DNA from: an uncultured Collinsella sp.
Lineage (GTDB): Bacteria; Actinomycetota; Coriobacteriia; Coriobacteriales; Coriobacteriaceae
Direction: 5' to 3'
Assembly: GCA_900544755.1 (NCBI GenBank)
Contig: UQWQ01000097.1
Location: forward strand, 1 to 7,082
Length of the DNA stretch: 7,082 nucleotides
The translations under genes and the position numbers were made by a program. The notes under the pieces were generated by a model. That model saw nothing but the letters and a program-made list of their open reading frames with translations, did no database searches and had not been told where the DNA came from. Positions 1 through 6,384 of this stretch are shown piece by piece (the first letter of the stretch is position 1; each line of letters begins with the position of its first letter).

Positions 1-7
1 ACGCAAA

Positions 8-30
8 GAAGGCCACTTAATGTGGCCTTC
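8..30 (-). terminator. Probable operon-end terminator hairpin
   Basis: A perfect 9-bp stem (8-16 with 22-30; gaaggccac against gtggccttc) has a 5-base loop. On the minus strand it is followed by TTT and then GCG, so the T tract is short. Five further pairs (2-6 with 34-38) could extend it across a small internal loop. It lies about 70 bases beyond the TsaD stop, the right place to end the operon. It could instead, or also, serve a plus-strand gene arriving from the left. Confidence 0.6.
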
Positions 31-100
31 GTCTTGCGCAGGACTGTAGAGCAGGAAACCTTATATCCGGCCCCTCCGTCCGGGGACCGCGCCGTACCAG
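31..100. other. Intergenic spacer after the tsaB-rimI-tsaD stop
   Basis: There is no credible gene. A small GC-rich inverted repeat (69-74 with 82-88, cccc against gggg plus two pairs across a one-base bulge) is present but has no T tract on either strand, so I do not call it a terminator. A short plus-strand frame beginning at 22 crosses this region and runs antisense to TsaD; it has no ribosome binding site and no recognisable product. Confidence 0.5.
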
Positions 101-2485
101 CTACAGCGTCATGTTTGGATCGGCGTCGACGTCGAACGGCGAGATTTCACCTCGGTCGAATTTACGGCGGGCGACCTCCGCGATCATGGCGGCGTTGTCG
201 GTGCATGCCGAGAGAGGCGGCACCGTCACGCGGATGCCCTGGCGCCCAAGCTTCTTGATCATCATCTCGCGCAGATGCGGATTAGCCGAGACGCCGCCGC
301 CGATGCAGTATTCCTTGCATCCGGTGGCATGCAGGGCGTTTTTGGCCTTCTTGTACTGAACGTCAAAGACGGCTGCCTCAAACGAAGCCGCCAGATCGGG
401 CAGGTGAATCGTGCGCCCAGCCTTGGTCTCCTGCTCGATGTAGAGCGTCACCGCCGTCTTGAGGCCCGAAAGCGAGAAACGATAGTCTCCCCTGCTGTTA
501 AGCGCGCGAGGAAAATCGATCGCGCGGGGGTTGCCCGTCTCGGCCAGCTTGGAGATGATGGGGCCACCGGGATAGCCCAGACCCAACGCCTTGGCTACCT
601 TGTCGAAGGCCTCGCCCACAGCATCGTCGAGTGTCTCACCAAGTACCTCGTAGTCGCCCCATGCCTTCACGTGCACGAGCATGGTATGACCGCCCGAGAC
701 GAGCGTGAAGATAAACGGCGGCCTGAGATCGGGCTGCGCCAGCAGGTTGGCGAACAGATGGCCCTCCAGATGGTTGACGCACACGAGCGGCTTGCCGGCG
801 GCATAGGCAAAGCCCTTGGCGAAGGCGACGCCCACTACCAGAGCACCCACCAGGCCCGGACCCCGTGTCACGCCAACAGCGGCGAGTTCGCTCGGCGCGA
901 TGGCTCCACCCTCAAGACCAAGCGATGCTGCGGCATCCTCGAGCGCCGCATCCACGACACTCACAATCACCTCAACGTGTTTGCGCGAGGCGATCTCGGG
1001 CACCACGCCGCCAAAGCGGGCATGAAAATCAATCTGTGTCGACACCTGGTTGGCCAGCATATTGCCATCCGCATCGATAATCGCCACGGCCGTCTCGTCG
1101 CAGGAACTCTCGATAGCGAGCACTAGGCGGCGGCGCTCAATTTCGGCACGCTCCCCCTCGGAGCGCCCAGGCGCAGGCAGCGGCCATACGCGCTGCTCTG
1201 CCGCCGTCGGCTCGGGCGAAGCATTGTCGACCGGAAGCACCAGGGGCAGCGGAGCCGTCATGACGATGGCGTCCTTGCCGGCACCATAGTAGCCGCGGCG
1301 ACGGCCAGCCTCGGTAAAGCCCAGAGCGTTATAAAGCGCGATCGCTCCCTCGTTACCGTCCTCGACCTCGAGCGAAGCCGTGGTGCAGCCGAGCATCTGG
1401 GCATCATAGCTCACGTGCGACAGCAGCTTGCGGGCAATGCCCTCACGGCGATGTGCCGGGTCGACGGCGACATCCAGAATCTGCACATCACCGTCCACGA
1501 CCATACCGCCGGCAAGGCCCAGCAGCTTGCCGTCGTCGTGTGCCACCCACCAACTACGCGGCGCAGCGACGTCCTCGCCCAGTTCGGACAGGAACATGCC
1601 CGGCGTCCATGTCTCGTGTCCGGCACCTTCAAAGCAGGCAGCCTCCAGCGCGCTCGCGCCCTCGGCATCCGCCGCGCCCATGGGACGGAACTGCAGATGA
1701 CGACCGGCGAGCTCATCGGCAACACCCGTAATTTCGCTCTGCGCACTCTCGGCAAGACCAAGACGCTTGCGCTCGTTTTCCTCGGCATCCGAAAGGCGCG
1801 TGTAAATCGGCAGGACGCGGGCCGGATCGCCGTCACCCGCAGCGTGCGCGAGCAGCAAGCCCTCGCCCGAAGGCCACCACAGGTCGCGCTCCACGCAGCG
1901 GGCGGCCTCGTCCTCACCCAGCAGCTTGCCATAGCGCACGAGACCGTCACCGGTCAGCTGAACCTGGCCCCAGTCCGCTGCTTGGCGCCACTCATCGAGC
2001 GCCACGGCGGCCTTGACCACGTGTTCGCGCTCAAATTGACGCTCGGGACCCTCATCGACCAGCATATACAGCGCCGGATATACCTCACCGCGCATAGCAT
2101 CGGCCAAGATACCAAGCTTGCCGCGCACGCCAGCCTTCCACGCCGTCCAAGCGCAAGCGTCGAGCGTCGACACGCCCAGCAGCGGAACATTGGCACCACG
2201 CGCGAGGCCCTTGGCAGTGGAGATGCCGATGCGCACACCCGTAAAGGACCCCGGGCCGCGGCCGACCACATAGCAACCAACATCGCTGCGATCCAGACCG
2301 GCTTGAGCCAGCACGCCATCAACGGTATTCACGAGCTCAACGTTGGCGTGACGGCGACACATGTGGTCGCCACTCACGAGCTTCGTCTCGCCCGTCTGCC
2401 CATCAATCCAGCTTGCCGCGCAGGCAAGCATGTCGGTCGAGGTATCGAGCGCCACCACCAGCGCGTTGTCGTTATGCAAGCTCAT
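101..2485 (-). CDS. tsaB-rimI-tsaD: TsaB–RimI–TsaD fusion protein: t6A tRNA modification subunits plus bS18 alanine N-acetyltransferase
   Basis: One unbroken frame of 794 residues encodes three proteins that are usually separate. Residues 1-235 are TsaB (LDTST at 13-17, GRGPGSFTGVRIG at 75-87). Residues about 264-414 are a RimI-type GNAT acetyltransferase (WTPGMFLSEL near 293-302, acetyl-CoA loop RREGIAR at 346-352, LYNALGF at 384-390, YY at 399-400). Residues 453-794 are TsaD (IESSCDETAVA at 458-468, TRGPGLVGAL at 540-549, metal ligands H572 and H576 in HLEGH, SGGHTML at 597-603, GGGVSAN at 729-735, D763 in TDNAAM). The linkers are charged (about 236-263) and Pro/Ala-rich (about 415-452). 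By family knowledge, TsaB/TsaD with TsaE transfer threonylcarbamoyl to A37 of tRNA, and RimI acetylates bS18; both act in the cytoplasm. I chose the ATG at 2485 (MSLHNDN) because AAGG lies 9 bases upstream; a TTG at 2503 would add six residues. The start overlaps tsaE by 14 bases, so translation is probably coupled. Domain calls are very secure; that the product stays uncleaved is inferred. Confidence 0.96.
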   Translation of the reverse strand: MSLHNDNALVVALDTSTDMLACAASWIDGQTGETKLVSGDHMCRRHANVELVNTVDGVLAQAGLDRSDVGCYVVGRGPGSFTGVRIGISTAKGLARGANVPLLGVSTLDACAWTAWKAGVRGKLGILADAMRGEVYPALYMLVDEGPERQFEREHVVKAAVALDEWRQAADWGQVQLTGDGLVRYGKLLGEDEAARCVERDLWWPSGEGLLLAHAAGDGDPARVLPIYTRLSDAEENERKRLGLAESAQSEITGVADELAGRHLQFRPMGAADAEGASALEAACFEGAGHETWTPGMFLSELGEDVAAPRSWWVAHDDGKLLGLAGGMVVDGDVQILDVAVDPAHRREGIARKLLSHVSYDAQMLGCTTASLEVEDGNEGAIALYNALGFTEAGRRRGYYGAGKDAIVMTAPLPLVLPVDNASPEPTAAEQRVWPLPAPGRSEGERAEIERRRLVLAIESSCDETAVAIIDADGNMLANQVSTQIDFHARFGGVVPEIASRKHVEVIVSVVDAALEDAAASLGLEGGAIAPSELAAVGVTRGPGLVGALVVGVAFAKGFAYAAGKPLVCVNHLEGHLFANLLAQPDLRPPFIFTLVSGGHTMLVHVKAWGDYEVLGETLDDAVGEAFDKVAKALGLGYPGGPIISKLAETGNPRAIDFPRALNSRGDYRFSLSGLKTAVTLYIEQETKAGRTIHLPDLAASFEAAVFDVQYKKAKNALHATGCKEYCIGGGVSANPHLREMMIKKLGRQGIRVTVPPLSACTDNAAMIAEVARRKFDRGEISPFDVDADPNMTL

Positions 2486-2978
2486 CTTGTACAGCCTTAT
2501 CAATCAAATGGGAAAGCTCCATTGCGCGGTCACCGTGCGCCTCAAGCGCTATCGTTCGCACATCGCTGTCGCCCTCATCACGCTTGAGCGTCACCGAAAG
2601 ATACTCATCCGTCAGCTCGTCCTGGAATTGTTCGCCCCATTCCAGCAGGCAAGCACCCTCATAGCCCAGCACATCGAAAATGCCCGTATCCTCGAGCTCG
2701 TAGGCATGCTCCAGGCGGTATAGATCAAAGTGAAACAGCGGAATACGACCTTGATCGTGAACAGCCATGAGCGCGAACGTAGGGCTCGTAACCATATGCC
2801 CATCGCCCAGCCCGCGCGAGACGCCCTTGGTAAAGTGAGTTTTGCCCACTCCCAGGCCACCGGTCAGGATGAGCACATCGCCGTCCACAAGGCACGGTGC
2901 AATTAGCTCGCCAAAGTACTCCGTATCGGCAGCGCAAGTCGTTTTGTAAGTACCTACCCCCAGGCGCTCCAGGGACAT
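2472..2978 (-). CDS. tsaE: TsaE, ATPase subunit of the t6A37 threonylcarbamoyltransferase complex
   Basis: This 168-residue protein is a full-length TsaE (YjeE family), the P-loop ATPase that drives the TsaB–TsaD complex through rounds of tRNA A37 threonylcarbamoylation. The Walker A loop is GGLGVGKT at residues 40-47. The family's SPTF stands at 65-68, HFDLYRL at 83-89, the acidic YELED stretch near 93-97, and the LLEW motif at 111-114. The ATG at 2978 is preceded by AAGGAG at 2984-2989 with a 5-base spacer, which fixes the start. It begins 12 bases after the uracil-DNA glycosylase stop and its 3' end overlaps the tsaB-rimI-tsaD start, so the modification subunits are translated together. 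The C-terminal 15-20 residues beyond the core look helical and are variable in the family. No key residue is missing. Confidence 0.97.
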   Translation of the reverse strand: MSLERLGVGTYKTTCAADTEYFGELIAPCLVDGDVLILTGGLGVGKTHFTKGVSRGLGDGHMVTSPTFALMAVHDQGRIPLFHFDLYRLEHAYELEDTGIFDVLGYEGACLLEWGEQFQDELTDEYLSVTLKRDEGDSDVRTIALEAHGDRAMELSHLIDKAVQDELA

Positions 2979-2990
2979 ATATGCTCCTTA

Positions 2991-3611
2991 TTATTCCGAG
3001 GCGTCCTCTGGCGCGGGATGTCGCTCCAGATAGTCGCCCAGCATCTTAAAGTCTTCCTCCAGCAGCTCCTGCCACGCCGGATTGCGTAGCGCTGCTGCCG
3101 GATGGAACGTGGGCATTACTACAAAATGCCCTATCTGGTGGAACCTGCCGCGCAGCTTAGTAATGCCGATCTCGGTCTTAAGCACAAAGTGCGTCGCGGG
3201 ATTGCCGAGCGTCACAATAATATCGGGCCAGATGCTTCGAATCTGCTCACGCAAAAATGGCGAGCAAGCCAGCACTTCCTCGGGACGCGGATTGCGGTTT
3301 CCCAGCGGGCGGCACTTAAGCACGTTGGCAATGTAGACGTCTTCGCGTTTGAGCCCCGCCAGCGACAAAATGCCGTTGAGGTCCTCGCCTGCCGCCCCCA
3401 CAAAGGGCTCGCCCTGCAAATCCTCATTGCGGCCCGGCGCCTCGCCAATAAACATCACGCGAGCGTGGGGGTTTCCCACGCCAAACACGATGTTATGGCG
3501 CGACTGGTAAAGCTGGCAAAGGTGACAATCGCCCAGAACGGCCTCGATCTCCTCGAGTGCGACCTCACGCGGCGCCTGATGGCTATGGCCGGGAATGTGC
3601 ATGACGCCCAT
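2991..3611 (-). CDS. Family 4 (UDGa-type) iron-sulfur uracil-DNA glycosylase
   Basis: The 206-residue protein matches family 4 uracil-DNA glycosylases, which remove uracil left by cytosine deamination or dUMP incorporation. The active-site motif starts GEAPGRNED at residues 56-64 and continues GEPFVGAAG at 67-75. A KCRPLGNRNP stretch lies at 99-108, and the C-terminal HPAAALRNP is at 170-178. Four cysteines, C29 and C32 (CxxC), C100 and C116, fit the known [4Fe-4S] ligand pattern. The frame is open up to 3659, inside alr, but the ATG at 3611 is preferred: AGGAG at 3617-3621 lies 5 bases upstream and overlaps the alr stop. A second ATG (3602) is three codons later. The gene sits 8 bases after alr and ends in a double stop, TAATAA. 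It has no obvious functional tie to its neighbours; co-transcription is inferred from spacing. Older annotations may call it a phage SPO1 DNA polymerase-related protein. Confidence 0.93.
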   Translation of the reverse strand: MGVMHIPGHSHQAPREVALEEIEAVLGDCHLCQLYQSRHNIVFGVGNPHARVMFIGEAPGRNEDLQGEPFVGAAGEDLNGILSLAGLKREDVYIANVLKCRPLGNRNPRPEEVLACSPFLREQIRSIWPDIIVTLGNPATHFVLKTEIGITKLRGRFHQIGHFVVMPTFHPAAALRNPAWQELLEEDFKMLGDYLERHPAPEDASE

Positions 3612-3616
3612 AGCGA

Positions 3617-3621
3617 CTCCT
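3617..3621 (-). promoter_or_regulatory. Ribosome binding site that sets the uracil-DNA glycosylase start
   Basis: AGGAG on the minus strand uses the last two bases of the alr TAG stop, then TCGCT, then ATG at 3611. This favours the 206-residue product over the longer open frame that begins inside alr at 3659, and suggests coupling to alr translation. Confidence 0.75.
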
Positions 3622-4765
3622 ACACGTAGACCTTGTCGAGACGCATACCAAAGCCGCAAGCGACCTCGTAGTTAATCGTGCCGCGTAGGCGCGCCATCTC
3701 GTCCATGGTAATCTCGGCATCTCCATCGCGGCCGACAATGATCATCTCGTCACCATACTCGGCCTCGGGAATCTCATGCGCCGGGTTAGACTGAATGGCG
3801 ACCATAAACTGGTCCATGCAGATATTGCCCACCTGACGCACACGCTCGCCGCGATACAGCACGTCCATACGATTGGAAAGCGTACGCGAAAGGCCATCGG
3901 CATAACCGATCGGAAGGGTGCAGATCTGAACGCGCGTGCGCGGTACGCGGTAGGTAAAGCCGTAGCCCACGCCCTCGCCCATCGCAGGATGCGCCACGCG
4001 CGTCACACGCGCGTGGACGCTCATGACGGGATCAAGCTGCATCACACGACCACTCAGCTCACATGGCTGCAGACCATACAAACCGATGCCGGCACGAATC
4101 ATGTCAAAGTGCATTGAAGAATCGAGCATCGAGGACGGCGTATTGGCACAATGCACGATACCGCATTCAAAACCTGCGTCCTTAATGGCCTGAACGGCCT
4201 CGGTAAAACGCTGGCACTGCAGCTTGTAGTCCCAACCCGAAGGTTCATCGGCCGTGGCAAAGTGCGTAAATACGCCGTCGCACTGGATACCGCGATGGAA
4301 ACTGATGCCGCGTACAAAGTCGAGCACCTGTGTGTAGTGAACGCCGATACGATTCATGCCCGTCTCGATGGCAAGATGGTACTTGCCCACCTTGCCCGCC
4401 GCGACGGCGCATTCGCCATACGCGAGAGCAAAATCGGACGTATAGACCGAGGGCATGATATCGAACTCGAGCAATGCAGGAATAGCCTCGATAGGCGGCT
4501 CGCTTAGAATCAGGATGGGCTTAGTAATCCCGCCCTGACGGAGCCCAACGCCCTCGTTGACCGTCGCCACGGCAAACATGTCGGCACCGGCCGAATACAT
4601 GATCTTGGCACACTCAACAGCTCCATGACCATAAGCATCGGCCTTGACCACGCAGCACAGGCGCTGACGCGGATTCAACAAGTTCTTATAGGCCCTCGTG
4701 TTGCGACGGAGCGCCCCGCGGTCGATCTCGACCCAGGACCAGCGCGTCAAATCGGCTTTATTCAT
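3620..4765 (-). CDS. alr: Alanine racemase (PLP-dependent)
   Basis: This 381-residue protein is a standard-length alanine racemase, which interconverts L- and D-alanine and supplies D-alanine for peptidoglycan. The PLP-binding lysine is K41 in VVKADAYGHG (39-48). Other family signatures are the TGMNRIG stretch at 135-141, the catalytic tyrosine Y268 in VGYGFTY (266-272), CTLPIGYADG at 282-291, and GNICMDQ at 313-319. The C-terminus TINYEVACGFGMRLDKVYV follows the usual family ending. The ATG at 4765 comes two bases after the nnr stop. There is no good Shine-Dalgarno: GAAGGG ends 14 bases upstream, too far, so translation probably depends on coupling to nnr. No key residue appears missing. By family knowledge the enzyme is a cytoplasmic homodimer, and its active site is completed by Y268 from the partner subunit. 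Confidence 0.97.
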   Translation of the reverse strand: MNKADLTRWSWVEIDRGALRRNTRAYKNLLNPRQRLCCVVKADAYGHGAVECAKIMYSAGADMFAVATVNEGVGLRQGGITKPILILSEPPIEAIPALLEFDIMPSVYTSDFALAYGECAVAAGKVGKYHLAIETGMNRIGVHYTQVLDFVRGISFHRGIQCDGVFTHFATADEPSGWDYKLQCQRFTEAVQAIKDAGFECGIVHCANTPSSMLDSSMHFDMIRAGIGLYGLQPCELSGRVMQLDPVMSVHARVTRVAHPAMGEGVGYGFTYRVPRTRVQICTLPIGYADGLSRTLSNRMDVLYRGERVRQVGNICMDQFMVAIQSNPAHEIPEAEYGDEMIIVGRDGDAEITMDEMARLRGTINYEVACGFGMRLDKVYV

Positions 4766-4767
4766 GA

Positions 4768-6384
4768 TTAGTCATCCGACCCTTCGTCCATGATTCCCAG
4801 ATCTTCGAGCGCATCCTTTGCCGCCAGCTCCATGGCAGGACCGATCAAGTCGATAAGATCGGTCGCGATAACGCTCTTCTCACCATACTCCGTCGCCGCG
4901 GCAAAACCGGCGTAGCTGTGAAGTGCGACGGCGTACGAATACAGCAACTCCCAACGATCCATCTCGTCGCGCATGGTGGCAAGCGTGCCGGCCAAAATAC
5001 CCGCGAGAACATCACCCGAACCGGCAGTTGCCAGAGAAGCCGGACCCGAAAGTGGCAGCAGCACGCGCTCAACGCCACAGATAGCCGTCGTCGGCCCCTT
5101 GGCTATGACCACCAGATTGTCGGAGCCCGCAGCCCAGACAACCTTCTGCGCAGCTGCAATCGCGGTACCAAGGTCGTTCACCTCGTCACCGGCAACCAGA
5201 CGCGAAAGCTCACGATAGTGCGGCGTCATAACCAACGGCTGCTCGCGACGATACATCTCGGGGTTACTATCAATACCGTCAATGGCAATCTTAGCAAGGC
5301 AGTTGAGTGCATCGGCGTCCAAAATTAGCGGTACATCAAGCTCGAGCAAGCCCGAAACCACCTGCATAGCGCCGGCAGACGTCGTCATACCGGGACCGCA
5401 CAGTACACAGCTGTACTTCTTTGCGATCTCGCACACCGTCATGCGCGCAGCGGCGCCAAAGGAGCCGCGCGAATCAGACGGAATAGCAAAGACGGGAATC
5501 GAAGGAAGTGCCATGCGAATAAGATTGGCGCAGGCGTCAGGAGCCGCGACCGCCACGTAACCAGCACCCGCGCGAGCTGCAGACTTGGCCGCCATAATGG
5601 CAGCACCAGGATATTGCGCCGATCCGGCGACAATAAGCACAGAGCCACGGGAATACTTATCGATATTCGATGGTAGCGGAGCAAAGTAATCAACTAAGTC
5701 ACCGGGCTCGACAATCTCGGCGGCGTGGTCAACATCATCGATGACTTCGTCAAGACGGTCGTAAAGATTGCCGCAGATCAAATCGCCAGCATACTCAGGG
5801 CCATCAGCGCTATACAGACCAATCTTGGGCGCAATCATCGTCACCGTGCGCTCGGCACGAATGCAGTCGTCATCAACAACGCCCGTCTCGGCATTCAGGC
5901 CCGAGGGGACATCAATGGATACGACACAATCGGCGCATTCATTGACCGTAGGAATCCAAATGGAGAACGGCGCACGCAGATTCCCGTGGAAACCGGTACC
6001 AAAAATGGCATCGACAACAACATCCGCCTTATCGATCAAAACCTCGAGTTCGTCACGCGAGGGACCGACGCAAACGTGCACATCGCGGCCGGCAGTTCGA
6101 CGAGCAACATGACGTGCCAAAGCAGCAGGAATCTCATCCGGCTCAACCGGAGAAACGATATCCACGTCCACACCCTTGTGGCTCAGGATATCGGCGGCAA
6201 CCCAACCGTCGCCGCCATTATTACCAAAACCGACCAGAACGAGAACCCGATCGGGATTGAGCTTCAAGACCTCGTTGGCGGCAAACTCACCCGCTAACTC
6301 CATAAGCTCGGCCTTCGAAGTCCCTTCGCGTTCGATGATATCCTCGAGACGAACGACTTCTTCGGTACTCAAAACCGGTTTCAT
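4768..6384 (-). CDS. nnr: Bifunctional NAD(P)H-hydrate epimerase / ADP-dependent NAD(P)H-hydrate dehydratase
   Basis: The 538-residue protein is a two-domain Nnr (YjeF) enzyme that repairs NADHX and NADPHX, the damaged hydrated forms of NAD(P)H. Residues about 1-225 are the epimerase domain: GFGNNGGDG at 52-60, DAIFGTG at 125-131, and SIDVPSGLN at 156-164. Residues about 230-520 are the ribokinase-like dehydratase domain: KYSRGSVLIVAGS at 243-255, the YPGAAIMAAKSAARAGAGYV run at 258-277, LCGPGM at 328-333, LILDADALN at 353-361, VMTPHYREL at 385-393, and GSGDVLAG at 455-462 with the likely catalytic D458. The usual GTGDVL is GSGDVL here, a tolerated variant. The acidic C-terminal tail (…DEGSDD) is not part of either domain. 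ATG at 6384 directly follows the acpS stop with no spacer; AGGAG at 6390-6394 lies 5 bases upstream inside acpS. Both functions look intact. Confidence 0.96.
   Translation of the reverse strand: MKPVLSTEEVVRLEDIIEREGTSKAELMELAGEFAANEVLKLNPDRVLVLVGFGNNGGDGWVAADILSHKGVDVDIVSPVEPDEIPAALARHVARRTAGRDVHVCVGPSRDELEVLIDKADVVVDAIFGTGFHGNLRAPFSIWIPTVNECADCVVSIDVPSGLNAETGVVDDDCIRAERTVTMIAPKIGLYSADGPEYAGDLICGNLYDRLDEVIDDVDHAAEIVEPGDLVDYFAPLPSNIDKYSRGSVLIVAGSAQYPGAAIMAAKSAARAGAGYVAVAAPDACANLIRMALPSIPVFAIPSDSRGSFGAAARMTVCEIAKKYSCVLCGPGMTTSAGAMQVVSGLLELDVPLILDADALNCLAKIAIDGIDSNPEMYRREQPLVMTPHYRELSRLVAGDEVNDLGTAIAAAQKVVWAAGSDNLVVIAKGPTTAICGVERVLLPLSGPASLATAGSGDVLAGILAGTLATMRDEMDRWELLYSYAVALHSYAGFAAATEYGEKSVIATDLIDLIGPAMELAAKDALEDLGIMDEGSDD

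Noticed and set aside
69..88. GC-rich inverted repeat downstream of the TsaD stop as a terminator
   Set aside because: The stem is only four to six pairs with a bulge and a 7-base loop, and neither strand has a T tract after it; the hairpin at 8-30 is a better candidate.
275..1126. Plus-strand open frame of 283 codons antisense to the TsaD domain
   Set aside because: Shadow of the TsaD coding frame; no motif, no start signal, and it overlaps a strongly supported gene throughout.
2472..2503. Overlap of tsaE and the fusion gene as a possible programmed frameshift joining TsaE to TsaB
   Set aside because: There is no slippery heptamer, TsaE ends at its normal length, and the TsaB frame has its own ATG and AAGG site. 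An ordinary coupled overlap explains it.
1415..2587. Plus-strand open frame of 390 codons antisense to tsaB and rimI
   Set aside because: It lies wholly opposite a gene with clear family motifs, shows no recognisable domain, has a composition (many His, Arg and Ala) typical of the reverse frame of a GC-rich gene, and has no ribosome binding site.
5725..6297. Plus-strand open frame of 190 codons antisense to the Nnr epimerase domain
   Set aside because: Mirror frame of nnr with no domain signature or ribosome binding site.
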